This document shows, piece after piece, positions 1 to 8,386 of a DNA stretch of 41,623 nt (position 1 is the first letter of the stretch; every line of letters begins with the position of its first letter). The notes beneath the pieces are model-generated. The model saw only the letters and a list, made by a program, of their open reading frames with translations. It did not search any database and had not been told where the DNA came from. A program made the position numbers and the translations under genes. The DNA comes from an uncultured Cytophagaceae bacterium (GTDB lineage: Bacteria > Bacteroidota > Bacteroidia > Cytophagales > Spirosomataceae): positions 1-41,623 of the forward strand of contig CAIUGL010000068.1 in NCBI GenBank assembly GCA_903898715.1, written 5' to 3'.

Positions 1-451
1 AAGCGTATCAGTTAGTAATCAGCGCCGGTTGGGTTATTTACGTGCTTTATCGGAGGCTGGGATTGAGGCAGATCCAAGTTTGATTTTTCATTCTGATTAT
101 TTCCAGGATACTGCCAAATCGCAAACACATATTTTGATGCGCATGGACAATGCACCAGATGGAATTCTGGTGGTTTCTGACCGTTTGGCTTTGGGCGTTT
201 TAATGGCGTTGAGAGAGCTTAAAATTCGGGTTCCAGAGGATGTTAAAATTGTCAGTTTTAATAATGAGCCTATATGTTCTGTTGTTTCTCCTACGATTTC
301 TTCGGTGGCGCAGCCTTTGGTCGAAATAGGGCAGTTGGCCTTCAAATTATTAATCGATCAAATTGAAGGAAAAAATGCGGGAGATGCTCCTGTAATTGAG
401 GTGTTGAAGACACAATTAATGGTACGTGAATCGTCTGTTCGCGTCAAATAG
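1..451 (+). CDS. LacI-family transcriptional regulator, C-terminal part (cut by window start)
   Basis: The reading frame is open from base 2 to the stop at 449-451, so the gene begins upstream of the window and only the last ~149 residues are seen. They match the periplasmic-binding-protein-like effector domain of LacI/GalR regulators: an NQRRLGYLRAL helix, then PDGILVVSDRLALGVLMAL, then IRVPEDVKIVSFNNEP, then an SPTISSVAQPLVEIGQLA stretch, and the typical LMVRESS ending. Family knowledge: such proteins bind a sugar or related ligand and repress nearby catabolic genes. The DNA-binding half and the target operon are outside the window, so the ligand cannot be named. The truncation is due to the window edge; the visible part shows no frameshift. 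Confidence 0.85.
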   Translation, partial: SVSVSNQRRLGYLRALSEAGIEADPSLIFHSDYFQDTAKSQTHILMRMDNAPDGILVVSDRLALGVLMALRELKIRVPEDVKIVSFNNEPICSVVSPTISSVAQPLVEIGQLAFKLLIDQIEGKNAGDAPVIEVLKTQLMVRESSVRVK

Positions 452-500
452 TAGCTTAATTCGGGCTTCTATTTATTCATTTTTTTTACTGAATTTTTTC

Positions 501-531
501 TTGGAAAAATAGGCAGAATTTGAGATATTTG
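501..531 (+). promoter_or_regulatory. Candidate Bacteroidota-type promoter of gyrA
   Basis: TTG at 501-503, a 20-nt spacer and GATATTTG at 524-531 resemble the -33/-7 pattern of Bacteroidota housekeeping promoters (TTTG, about 19 nt, TAnnTTTG). The -7 box has one mismatch at its first base. It would give a leader of roughly 75 nt before the gyrA ATG. The rest of 452-610 is AT-rich and shows nothing else recognisable. Confidence 0.4.
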
Positions 532-610
532 TACCTATTGAAAATCTCTGTTTTTTCCTTTCAAAAGGAATGATTGAACATGGGTTGTTCAACGAATCAA
601 ATCATTATTT

Positions 611-3196
611 ATGTCATTACAAACGAATATTATCCCAATCAACATCGAAGATGAAATGAGAGGGGCGTACATTGATTATTCAATGTCGGTCATTGTTTCT
701 CGTGCCTTACCAGATGTACGTGACGGTTTGAAGCCGGTGCATCGTCGGGTTTTGTACGGTATGGAGGAGTTGGGTGTTAGTTATAATAAATCATACAAGA
801 AATCGGCACGTATTGTCGGTGAGGTTCTAGGTAAGTACCACCCGCACGGTGATTCATCTGTTTATGATACGATGGTGCGTATGGCCCAAGATTGGTCATT
901 GCGTTACCCTTTAGTTGACGGTCAAGGTAACTTTGGTTCTGTCGATGGTGATTCTCCTGCAGCGATGCGTTATACGGAGGCACGTTTGAAGCGTATTGCG
1001 GATGAGATGCTGGGTGATTTGAACAAAGAAACGGTTGATTTTCAGCCTAACTTTGATGATTCCTTGGATGAGCCTTCTGTTCTTCCGGCCAAAATTCCCA
1101 ATTTATTGTTGAATGGTACTTCGGGAATCGCGGTTGGTATGGCGACGAATATGGCGCCACACAACTTGACTGAGGTGGTTGATGGTATTGGTGCGTATAT
1201 TGATAATCGTGACATTACGATTGCCGAGTTGATGCAATACATTAAGGCGCCAGATTTTCCAACTGGAGGTACCATCTATGGTGTTCAAGGAATTAAAAAT
1301 GCATTTGAGACGGGTAGAGGTCGTATTGTGGTGCGTGGAAATGCTACATTTGATACGTCAAAATCGGGTAAAGAACAGATCATTGTATCGGAGATTCCGT
1401 ACATGGTCAATAAAGCATCATTGATTAAGCAATGTGCTGATTTGGTGAATGATAAGCGTATCGAGGGTATTTCTGAGATTCGTGATGAGTCGGATCGCCA
1501 AGGAATGCGTATTGTTTTTGATTTAAAGCGTGATGCCGTAGCGAATGTGGTGTTGAACAATTTGTATAAATTTTCAGCGTTACAATCGTCATTTAGTGTG
1601 AATAATGTGGCTTTGGTGAAGGGTCGTCCGATGATGTTAAATCTGAAGGATTTGATTCATCATTTTGTGGAGCATCGGAATGAGGTGATTATTCGCCGTA
1701 CGCAGTTTGATTTGCGTGAAGCGCGTAAGCGTGCACACATTTTGGAAGGATTTATTATTGCGTTGGACAATTTAGATGCGGTCATTAAGTTGATTCGTAA
1801 TTCGAAGGATCCAAATGCGGCGCAAGAAGGCTTGATGAGTACGTTTAATTTATCTGAAATTCAATCGAAGGCTATTCTAGAGATGCGTTTACAACGCTTA
1901 ACTGGCATGGAGCGTGAGAAGATCATGAATGAGTATGCGGAAATCATGAAGTTGATTGATGATTTGGAAGACATTTTGGCTAAGCCAGAGCGTCAGTTAC
2001 AAATTATCAAAGATGAGTTATTGGAGATGAAGCAGCGTTATGGCGATGAGCGTCGAACGCAGATTAACATGACGGATGAGGAGTTCTCGGTAGAGGATAT
2101 GATTGCGGATGATGAGATGTTGATTACTGTTTCTGCACAAGGATATATTAAGCGTACACCGATTACCGAGTATCGTTCACAAACGCGAGGTGGAGTAGGA
2201 TCACGTGCGGTGATTACGAAAGATGATGATTATACGGAGCATTTGTTCTCAGCGACGATGCACAATTGGTTATTGTTCTTTACAGAGCGTGGTAAGTGTT
2301 TCTGGTTGCGCGTTTATGCGGTGCCAGAGGGTTCTAAGAATTCGAAAGGTCGTCCAATTCAAAATATGATGAATATTGAGAATGGGGATACGATTCGTGC
2401 GGTGATTAATGTGAAATCGATCACGGATCCGGATTACATTGATAATAACTTCATTGTTATGTGTACAGAGGATGGAACGATTAAGAAAACTTCGTTAGAG
2501 GCTTATTCGCGTCCACGTCAAAATGGTATCAATGCGATCACGATTCGTGAAGGAGACCGTTTATTAGATGTTGCCTTAACCAATGGAAATAATCAGATTG
2601 TCATTGCCACGAATACTGGTCGTTCAGTACGTTTTGAAGAGACACGTGTGCGTCCGATGGGCCGTACTGCTGCGGGTGTGAAAGGTATTTGGATCGATGA
2701 GTCGATTGCTACGGAGAAGGTAATTGGTATGGTTTGTGTGTCAGATCCTGAGGTTCAACAGTTATTAGTTGTGTCTGAGAAGGGATTTGGTAAGCGTTCG
2801 GAGGTTGAAGATTACCGTTTGACTAATCGGGGTGGAAAAGGGGTTAAAGCCTTGAATATTACTGAGAAAACGGGTAATTTGGTCGCTATCAAGGAAGTTA
2901 ATGATAATAATGACTTGATGATTATCACGAAGGCGGGTATTTTAATTCGCACGAGTGTGGCTGAGTTACGTGTGATGGGCCGCAATACGCAAGGGGTGAA
3001 ATTGATTCGTTTGAAAAATGAGACAGATGAAATTTCATCAGTAACTAAAATTGAGAAAGAACCAGAACCGGAAGAGGTAGTGTTGACTGAGGGTGTTGAG
3101 ATGGTAGAAGGAGCGGTAATGGATCAAACTTCAGAAGCTGAAGCAGGGGAGGAGACTCCAAATGTGGATGGAGCTGAAGAGCAAACAGAAGAATAA
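611..3196 (+). CDS. gyrA: DNA gyrase subunit A
   Basis: This is the breakage-reunion subunit of DNA gyrase (A2B2), which introduces negative supercoils using ATP. At 861 aa it has the usual length. The N-terminal domain opens with the conserved [20 protein letters not shown] region and has the winged-helix segment around [17 protein letters not shown]. The catalytic tyrosine is Y121 in [10 protein letters not shown]. The positions equivalent to E. coli S83 and D87 are S82 and D86, i.e. wild type at the main quinolone sites. The C-terminal beta-pinwheel starts near residue 510 with a GyrA-box-like QTRGGVG at 524-530. The protein ends in a strongly acidic tail of about 45 residues. The GyrA box argues for GyrA rather than ParC. 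A hairpin with a T-run follows the stop. Confidence 0.97.
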   Translation: MSLQTNIIPINIEDEMRGAYIDYSMSVIVSRALPDVRDGLKPVHRRVLYGMEELGVSYNKSYKKSARIVGEVLGKYHPHGDSSVYDTMVRMAQDWSLRYPLVDGQGNFGSVDGDSPAAMRYTEARLKRIADEMLGDLNKETVDFQPNFDDSLDEPSVLPAKIPNLLLNGTSGIAVGMATNMAPHNLTEVVDGIGAYIDNRDITIAELMQYIKAPDFPTGGTIYGVQGIKNAFETGRGRIVVRGNATFDTSKSGKEQIIVSEIPYMVNKASLIKQCADLVNDKRIEGISEIRDESDRQGMRIVFDLKRDAVANVVLNNLYKFSALQSSFSVNNVALVKGRPMMLNLKDLIHHFVEHRNEVIIRRTQFDLREARKRAHILEGFIIALDNLDAVIKLIRNSKDPNAAQEGLMSTFNLSEIQSKAILEMRLQRLTGMEREKIMNEYAEIMKLIDDLEDILAKPERQLQIIKDELLEMKQRYGDERRTQINMTDEEFSVEDMIADDEMLITVSAQGYIKRTPITEYRSQTRGGVGSRAVITKDDDYTEHLFSATMHNWLLFFTERGKCFWLRVYAVPEGSKNSKGRPIQNMMNIENGDTIRAVINVKSITDPDYIDNNFIVMCTEDGTIKKTSLEAYSRPRQNGINAITIREGDRLLDVALTNGNNQIVIATNTGRSVRFEETRVRPMGRTAAGVKGIWIDESIATEKVIGMVCVSDPEVQQLLVVSEKGFGKRSEVEDYRLTNRGGKGVKALNITEKTGNLVAIKEVNDNNDLMIITKAGILIRTSVAELRVMGRNTQGVKLIRLKNETDEISSVTKIEKEPEPEEVVLTEGVEMVEGAVMDQTSEAEAGEETPNVDGAEEQTEE

Positions 3197-3203
3197 TATT
3201 TTG

Positions 3204-3232
3204 GCCCGTATGTGCATACGGGCTTTTTTTTA
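3204..3232 (+). terminator. Intrinsic terminator after gyrA
   Basis: A 9-bp perfect stem (3204-3212 with 3215-3223, GC-rich at its base) is followed by nine T residues. It lies 7 nt after the gyrA stop and only 15 nt before the start of the next gene, so that gene has no room for its own promoter downstream of the hairpin. Confidence 0.85.
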
Positions 3233-3246
3233 ATTTAACTAAACAT

Positions 3247-4881
3247 ATGAAAAAAGTAGTTTTAACCCTGATTACTGTGGTCATGGCCGCAGGCTCAACG
3301 TTCGCTCAGGTGGACAAGGCTTTGGTCGAAGCACAAAAGAAGAGTATTTTGGATGCTGTTAAAAAGACAGATGAATCGGTAAAGAAATCGCCTACGAAGC
3401 CAAGATTATGGTTAGATCGTGCGGTTGCCTACTTTGATTTGGCATCTTTCCCAGATTCGACCGTTTCTACATTGGATTTAGAGGCTTCATTTAAAGCAAT
3501 TGAATACATTGCTGAGGCAGTTAAATTGGATACGAAGGAGGGCAAAAAAGGTTCTATTGCGAAGGATGCAGAGAAATTATTGGATGGAAGAGAGAAGGCT
3601 TATGGTGCATTGATGAACGTAGGTGTCATTAAATACCAAGGAAAGGATTATTTATCTTCATTCCGGTATATGTCCAAGGCATCTGAAATAGCACCGAAAG
3701 ACACGATGTCTGCGATGTACACGGGGGTTGTTGCTCAATTGTGTCAAAAAGATGCAGAGGCGCGCAAGTCGTATGAGCATTATATGGCCATTGGTGGTAA
3801 GGATATGGCTATTATATATGGTTTAGCTCAAATTTACAAGGTAGCTAAGGAAGAGGAGAAGGCTTTGGCTATGTTAGATCAAGGTATTGCGCTTTATCCA
3901 TCGAATAAGGATTTACGTAATGAGAAATTCAATATGTTGATTTCTTTCAATCGTATCGATCAGGCGATTACTCAATTGAAGGGATCGGTTGAAAAGGATC
4001 CTAAGGATGTGATGAATTTGTTTAATTTGGGCTTATTGTATGAAAATAAGATCAATGGCTTGAAGGATGAGGTGAACAAAATTGCAGAAGCTGCCATTAA
4101 AGTTGAAAGTGCAAAACGTAAGGTTGCTTCTCAAAAAGATAAGGCAGAGGTTTATGTGGATGAGTTAAAGCGTGTGAAGGCGAAGTTGAAAACGGCTCAG
4201 CCGAAGCAAAAGCCTGTTTACCAAGCACAAATCAATAAAATTGAGGCATCGATTAAGGCTGATAATGACGAATTGAAGTTGTTAATCGACGAGCAAGCTG
4301 AAGCAGAAAAGGCAGTAGGGGATGTGGCAGCGAATAAAGCCAAAATGGACGAATTACAAGGTAAAATTGCCAAATTGCGCGAAGAATTACCAGGTTTCTA
4401 TATTCGTGCCTTAGAGGTAGATGCGAATTATTATGATGCTTTGTATCAATTAGGTGCGATGTCATACAATGATGCGGCTGAAATAAAGCGCAAAGTGAAT
4501 GCAATGGACATGGAAACCTATAAGAAAGAAGGTAAGGCGGTAGAGGAGCAAATTGCGGCTAAATACAAAGAGGCTTTGCCATACTTTGAGCGTGCGTATT
4601 ATAATGTCAAAATCAGTGATGAACTTTATGATATTTTGGAGCAGGTTTATAAAGAGGTGAAAGACGAAGTGAAACTAGCAAAATTAATCGCTTCCAAGCC
4701 TGTTAAAATTCCAAAACATATTCAAGATTTGATAGATCAGTTTGAAATTGTTAAGAAAAGTGGTACTCCAAATGAAATAGGTATAAGAGCAGCTTTTGTT
4801 GCTGAAGCTTATTTAGGTGAGAAAGATGAAGTCAATTATAAAAAATGGAAGGCTATTGAGGAAAGTTATTCTAAGAAATAA
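3247..4881 (+). CDS. Secreted TPR protein with central coiled coil
   Basis: A 544-aa protein with a clear signal peptide (lysines 2-3, hydrophobic core, AGSTFAQ cleavage region near residue 21), so probably periplasmic. The N-terminal half holds helical TPR-like repeats (for example the segments around YQGKDYLSSFRYMSKASEIA and AIIYGLAQIYKVAKEEEKAL). Residues ~275-380 are highly charged and heptad-like, predicting a coiled coil, and TPR-like helices resume after it (ALEVDANYYDALYQLGAMSY). It follows gyrA on the same strand, separated by a terminator-like hairpin. Such proteins usually act as protein-interaction scaffolds in the envelope. No enzymatic motif is visible and I do not assign a specific function. 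Confidence 0.8.
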   Translation: MKKVVLTLITVVMAAGSTFAQVDKALVEAQKKSILDAVKKTDESVKKSPTKPRLWLDRAVAYFDLASFPDSTVSTLDLEASFKAIEYIAEAVKLDTKEGKKGSIAKDAEKLLDGREKAYGALMNVGVIKYQGKDYLSSFRYMSKASEIAPKDTMSAMYTGVVAQLCQKDAEARKSYEHYMAIGGKDMAIIYGLAQIYKVAKEEEKALAMLDQGIALYPSNKDLRNEKFNMLISFNRIDQAITQLKGSVEKDPKDVMNLFNLGLLYENKINGLKDEVNKIAEAAIKVESAKRKVASQKDKAEVYVDELKRVKAKLKTAQPKQKPVYQAQINKIEASIKADNDELKLLIDEQAEAEKAVGDVAANKAKMDELQGKIAKLREELPGFYIRALEVDANYYDALYQLGAMSYNDAAEIKRKVNAMDMETYKKEGKAVEEQIAAKYKEALPYFERAYYNVKISDELYDILEQVYKEVKDEVKLAKLIASKPVKIPKHIQDLIDQFEIVKKSGTPNEIGIRAAFVAEAYLGEKDEVNYKKWKAIEESYSKK

Positions 4882-4902
4882 TTTCTTTAAAAATATTATC
4901 GT

Positions 4903-4932
4903 AAAAGCCTCAGGAATTCCCTGGGGCTTTTT
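4903..4932 (+). terminator. Intrinsic terminator after the TPR gene
   Basis: Stem AGCCTCAGG (4906-4914) pairs with CCTGGGGCT (4920-4928) with one G-T pair and a 5-nt loop, flanked by an A-run before and a T-run after. It sits about 25 nt after the stop. Confidence 0.8.
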
Positions 4933-5037
4933 CATTTGTAGAATTATGTTTTATGAGGCAGCCAATAAGAGGCTTTAAATGATATTATAATTATCTATTT
5001 AACATAATATAAATTATATAACAAATTAAATAGAAAC

Positions 5038-5098
5038 TGTAGAGAAGCGATACTTCGCGTCGTTTGTGATGATTAGACGCGAGTATCGCGTTCCTACA
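5038..5098. repeat. Long imperfect palindrome, TGTAGAGACGCGATAC family, copy 1
   Basis: Arm one (5038-5061) starts TGTAGAGAAGCGATACTTCG. Arm two (5076-5098), read on the minus strand, starts TGTAGGAACGCGATACTCGC. The arms are near-perfect inverted copies around a 14-nt loop and could form a hairpin of more than 20 bp. A second copy lies at 30830-30890. The spacer before it (4933-5037) is very AT-rich and holds nothing recognisable. Confidence 0.85.
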
Positions 5099-5129
5099 TT
5101 TTTTACGAATAACCTCCTTTGTATAGCTT

Positions 5130-5164
5130 CCAATGTCTAACGTCCAATGTCTAGCGTCTAATTT
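5130..5164 (-). repeat. Heptad array 1 (five 7-bp units)
   Basis: Plus-strand units are CCAATGT, CTAACGT, CCAATGT, CTAGCGT, CTAATTT, in strict 7-bp register. Read on the minus strand this is the RGACGTT family found at 30770 and 31352. The array starts at the stop codon of the sensor kinase gene and the pattern fades into its last codons (GACTCTA). The palindrome at 5038-5098 follows it on the minus strand. Confidence 0.85.
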
Positions 5165-6522
5165 TAGAGTCTAATACTAAACGTCGTCCAGCCATTCAAT
5201 TCAGATTTTACGGTAATTTGGCCGGTGTGTAAATGAACGATCCGTTCAACAAGTGATAAACCGATGCCATAGCCCTTCGCATTGGCTGTATTTTCTCCAC
5301 GAAAGAACGGTTGGAATATATAAGGTAAATCAGCCTCAGGAATGCCTTTTCCTTCATTTTTCACCTCGATAACAATCTTGTTTTGCTCAATGGCCAGCTG
5401 TACAAATGCCTGCTTATTCGGGCTGAATTTGCACGCATTTTCCATTAAGTTTTTAATAGCTGTTAAGATCAGTTTTTCATCGCCTTTAATCATCAATAAC
5501 TCTTCGTCCTCGGGCATGAATTGTGTATCAAATAGTACTTTATAGGACGTATTTAACTTCTGTGTTAAACTGCGTGCCTCCCAAAGTATTTCGTCAATTC
5601 GAATCAACTGAAAACCAGCCTGGTAGTCGGAAACACTGATTTTATTTAATTCAAGCAAGGATTCAGTAATTGCTGCCAAATCCTGTGTATCCTCTAAAAC
5701 TGAGGCAATTGTCGACTTATAATCTGTCGTGGAGCGCTCATTTAATAAACTAACTTCTAATTGTGCCGAAATCTTCGTTAATGGGTTTTTTAACTCATGT
5801 GAAACATTGGCAATAAATGTTTTCTGAAACCGAAAGGCACTTTCGATTCGCTCTAACAAACGGTTAATGGTTGCTACCATTTTGCCGATTTCATCCTCCG
5901 AATCTGCTGTTTCCAGCCTTTGTTCTAAACGTTTGGGCGATAATAAATCCACTTGTTTAATGACCTCAGAAATAGGACTTACTGCCCTACCCGCAAAGAA
6001 CCAACCGGATATAACCACGATAAAAACGAACAAGAGAAACAAAGCGATTAGAATGTTCTTTAAATCCTTTGCATTTTCGACGGAATATTGGTCAACCGCA
6101 CCCGCAAAAACGACTATTTGGCCCTCTGGAGTCACAAATACAGTACCGAGTACCTCCAAATCATCCATTTCAAATCGAACTTCTTTCTTCTTGAATACTT
6201 CTCGAACACGATTGACATCAATATGAAAGTTGATCGTATCATTCGATCGATAAATGCGCTCATTACATGTATCGTAGGCCATTATATTCTCTCGATACAA
6301 GATATCGCGATTAGCGCGATCGATGATTCTTAATAGCTTAGAATCAACTTGTTTTACGTTGACTAATAATTCTGCGGCGGTATTTGCTTTTTGGCGCAGC
6401 CGACTGTAAAATTTGTCTTTATAGTTCTGCTGGGTGAAGACATAGATAATGAAATACGACACGAATAAAATCGCCGAAACTAAATACGTAAACTGATATG
6501 TTAGTCGGGAACGTATCTGCAT
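5164..6522 (-). CDS. Two-component sensor histidine kinase
   Basis: A 452-aa membrane histidine kinase. TM1 is at about residues 12-30 and TM2 at about 156-177, with a ~125-residue periplasmic sensor domain between them that I cannot classify. A HAMP-like segment follows (~178-230). The dimerisation/phosphoacceptor box FIANVSHELKNPLTKI has the phosphorylated histidine at H242. The ATPase domain has the N-box NLMENACKFS, the G1 box NEGKGIPEADLPYIF, and the G2 box GYGIGLSLVERIV. The start overlaps the stop of the response-regulator gene by one base (TAATG), so the two are translationally coupled partners. The signal is unknown. The last codons run into heptad array 1. Confidence 0.93.
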   Translation of the reverse strand: MQIRSRLTYQFTYLVSAILFVSYFIIYVFTQQNYKDKFYSRLRQKANTAAELLVNVKQVDSKLLRIIDRANRDILYRENIMAYDTCNERIYRSNDTINFHIDVNRVREVFKKKEVRFEMDDLEVLGTVFVTPEGQIVVFAGAVDQYSVENAKDLKNILIALFLLFVFIVVISGWFFAGRAVSPISEVIKQVDLLSPKRLEQRLETADSEDEIGKMVATINRLLERIESAFRFQKTFIANVSHELKNPLTKISAQLEVSLLNERSTTDYKSTIASVLEDTQDLAAITESLLELNKISVSDYQAGFQLIRIDEILWEARSLTQKLNTSYKVLFDTQFMPEDEELLMIKGDEKLILTAIKNLMENACKFSPNKQAFVQLAIEQNKIVIEVKNEGKGIPEADLPYIFQPFFRGENTANAKGYGIGLSLVERIVHLHTGQITVKSELNGWTTFSIRL

Positions 6523-7202
6523 TATTCTTGTCGTAAAATATATCCCATACCAAATTGTGTATGAATCAATTTGCTTGAAAAGCCCTTATCTACCTTTTTT
6601 CGCAAGTAATTCACATATACTTCGATCAAATTTGAGCTATTCTCATCCTCAACTTCCCAGATATTTTCGGCAATTTCAGCCTTAGAAATGACTTTTTCTT
6701 GGTTGCGAAGAAAGTATTCCATCAACTGGAATTCTTTGGCTGTTAGGTTTATTTTCTGCCCAGAACGAGAGACTATTTTACTCGTAAGATCTAATTCTAA
6801 GTCGGCAAATTTCAATACCTGTGCCTCAATCATCGTCTGATTGGAACGTTTAATTAGCGCTTTAACACGAGCTAAAAATTCTTTAAAGTCAAAAGGTTTG
6901 GCTAAATAGTCATCCGCTCCTGCATCAAACCCTTCTATTTTATCGTCGGTGGTACTTAATGCGGTCAACATCAATATAGGTGTTTGAATACCTTCTGCCC
7001 GTAATTTTCGGCATAGCTCAAGGCCATTGATACCTGGAATAATGATATCTGAAATGATTAATTGATAGGCATTACGAATGGCTAATTGGTGCCCCATATT
7101 CCCATCATAAGCTACTTCAACGACATAATTATTCTCTTCTAATCCTTGTTTTAAGGATTGAACTGTTTTTGGCTCATCTTCAATTAATAAGATTTTGACC
7201 AT
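6522..7202 (-). CDS. OmpR/PhoB-family response regulator
   Basis: A 226-aa two-domain regulator. The N-terminal receiver domain has the acidic pair E8/D9, phospho-acceptor D52 (in YQLIISDIIIPGING) and the conserved lysine in DDYLAKPFDFKEF. The C-terminal winged helix (about 128-226) shows the OmpR pattern around LTAKEFQLMEYFLRNQEKVI and ends with the VYVNYLRKKVDKGF recognition-helix region. It is the cognate partner of the downstream kinase by position (TAATG overlap). The upstream pyrophosphohydrolase gene abuts it with no spacer (TAA directly followed by ATG), so the three genes form an operon. Target genes cannot be deduced. Confidence 0.95.
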   Translation of the reverse strand: MVKILLIEDEPKTVQSLKQGLEENNYVVEVAYDGNMGHQLAIRNAYQLIISDIIIPGINGLELCRKLRAEGIQTPILMLTALSTTDDKIEGFDAGADDYLAKPFDFKEFLARVKALIKRSNQTMIEAQVLKFADLELDLTSKIVSRSGQKINLTAKEFQLMEYFLRNQEKVISKAEIAENIWEVEDENSSNLIEVYVNYLRKKVDKGFSSKLIHTQFGMGYILRQE

Positions 7203-7670
7203 TTAGCGTAAGATACTCACCAGGTCTGCTGGGGAATAATTAATTGATTTAAGTACTTTATTATCAGCCTTTCGATACACCTTCCACAAGCCATTTTCTT
7301 CTAAAATTTCCGCTTCAGTACCATCTTTATCTGCATAAAATTTGACCGTTGCTTCTGCTTCAGCTAAGCTTTGGCAAGCTTTTGACATGTTGGATCGCTG
7401 TACTTCATTGAATAATTCGACGAATTTTTCACCCATGCCAAACTCCAAAACAGCCCCTGAAAGGACATATTGTAAATCACATAAAGCGTCGGCTATTTCA
7501 ACTAAATCATTCGCAGCTATGGCTTCTTTGAGCTCTTCTAGTTCTTCTGCCAACAAGCTTACGCGGAGCTGGCAGCGTTCTGCGCTAGGAATACCTGGTT
7601 TATCCACAATGGGTGCACCAAATGTTTGATGAAACTGGGCTACCTGGTTTAAAGAATCAAGTTTTTGCAT
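7203..7670 (-). CDS. MazG-like / PRA-PH-fold nucleotide pyrophosphohydrolase
   Basis: A 155-aa protein. It has the all-alpha NTP pyrophosphohydrolase metal-binding pattern: EELEELKEAI (EExxE-type) at about 42-51 and EIADALCDLQYVL (E..xD..D) at about 58-70. Family knowledge: these Mg-dependent enzymes hydrolyse (d)NTPs or nucleotide-like substrates to the monophosphate and pyrophosphate, often as house-cleaning. The C-terminal part (residues ~105-155, with ENGLWKVYRKADNKVLKS) is extra to the core and unassigned. It is the first gene of a three-gene operon with a response regulator and a kinase. The substrate is unknown. MazG-like versus phosphoribosyl-ATP pyrophosphohydrolase-like cannot be settled by eye; no his-operon context supports the latter. 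Confidence 0.8.
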   Translation of the reverse strand: MQKLDSLNQVAQFHQTFGAPIVDKPGIPSAERCQLRVSLLAEELEELKEAIAANDLVEIADALCDLQYVLSGAVLEFGMGEKFVELFNEVQRSNMSKACQSLAEAEATVKFYADKDGTEAEILEENGLWKVYRKADNKVLKSINYSPADLVSILR

Positions 7671-7683
7671 GTTTTAAGCGTTA

Positions 7684-7831
7684 TTCCATTAAAATTAAAC
7701 AATTAATTATGCAAATTAAAAAGCCATTTAGCTAGCTATATGGTCCATTTGTGCACATTATCCACACTTATCCACATAAAATTGTGGATAAGTGGTGAGA
7801 TTAATCCACAATTGTTCACAACTGTGGATAA
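7684..7831. other. oriC: Candidate chromosomal replication origin (DnaA-box cluster with AT-rich flank)
   Basis: Exact DnaA boxes (TTATCCACA) lie at 7758-7766 and 7768-7776 on plus, and at 7783-7791 and 7823-7831 on minus. Near matches are TAATCCACA (7802-7810), TTGTTCACA (7812-7820) and TTGTGCACA (7749-7757). That makes seven boxes in 83 bp. Boxes two and three form an 11-bp inverted repeat (7766-7776 and 7783-7793) around TAAAAT. An AT-rich stretch at about 7684-7725 could be the unwinding element. The spacer lies between the pyrophosphohydrolase gene start and the XRE gene stop. dnaA is not in the window. Against it: many highly expressed genes to the right (rpsO, pnp, rpoD) would be head-on to a rightward fork. 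A DnaA-regulated site or titration cluster is the main alternative. Confidence 0.6.
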
Positions 7832-7861
7832 GTCGTGGAAAAGTTTGGGTATTGTAAAATC

Positions 7862-8353
7862 CTAAGACTGTGGCTTGCTTTCTGAAAAAGTCCCATCCGT
7901 ATAGAAAATTAGTACGCGCTCAATTTTCTTTTCTAGGTAAGTTGGGTTTGCCACCGAAGCGGTTACTGGAACGTTGGAATTACGCTCAACATGACTGCTT
8001 TCTCTGGTGCGTCTGAGATTTGATTGTACGATCGTTTGTTCAGGCGAATTATTTTTAACGGATTCTGAGGGCGTTGGTAAAATTGGGTCAAAAAGAGAAG
8101 GAGTTGAAGGGGCTGGAATAATTTCTTTAGCTATTGCCACAGATCCTAGCGTACGATCCTCAAATAATAAATCTTCAGCCGTGATTTCAGGAAATACACG
8201 TAAAATCTTCTGAACGACATCTAAGCTAGGCTTATTGCGGCCAGAAAGAATATGTGATATACTACTACGAGGAATACCTAATTTATCAGCGAATTGTGAC
8301 GCGCTTAGTTGCTTACGCTTAATTAACAATTCTATCTTTTCACTTAAATTCAT
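7862..8353 (-). CDS. XRE-family helix-turn-helix regulator
   Basis: A 163-aa protein. The N-terminal Cro/C1-type HTH (residues ~5-62) includes QLSASQFADKLGIPRSSISH and ILSGRNKPSLDVVQKIL. A low-complexity Ser/Pro/Asn linker follows (~78-135). A short conserved-looking C-terminal motif (KKIERVLIFYTDGTF) may bind a ligand or partner. The start at 8353 lies downstream of a near-perfect promoter whose -7 box is overlapped by an 8-bp inverted repeat, which suggests autoregulation (inference). It is probably a single-gene transcript ending at the candidate oriC. The regulated genes are unknown. Confidence 0.85.
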   Translation of the reverse strand: MNLSEKIELLIKRKQLSASQFADKLGIPRSSISHILSGRNKPSLDVVQKILRVFPEITAEDLLFEDRTLGSVAIAKEIIPAPSTPSLFDPILPTPSESVKNNSPEQTIVQSNLRRTRESSHVERNSNVPVTASVANPTYLEKKIERVLIFYTDGTFSESKPQS

Positions 8354-8360
8354 AATTGGT

Positions 8361-8386
8361 TTTTGTAAACAAATAGTATTACAAAA
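8361..8386. promoter_or_regulatory. Operator-like palindrome upstream of the XRE gene
   Basis: TTTTGTAA (8361-8368) and TTACAAAA (8379-8386) form a perfect 8-bp inverted repeat with a 10-nt spacer. It covers part of the -7 box and the predicted transcription start of the XRE gene. The same half-site recurs at 8437-8444 and 8481-8488, inside the end of the neighbouring gene. This is the expected geometry for an autoregulatory XRE dimer site (inference). Confidence 0.5.

Noticed and set aside
1-451. LacI-type pseudogene
   Set aside because: The frame is open to the window edge and all visible motifs are intact; it is cut by the window, not broken.
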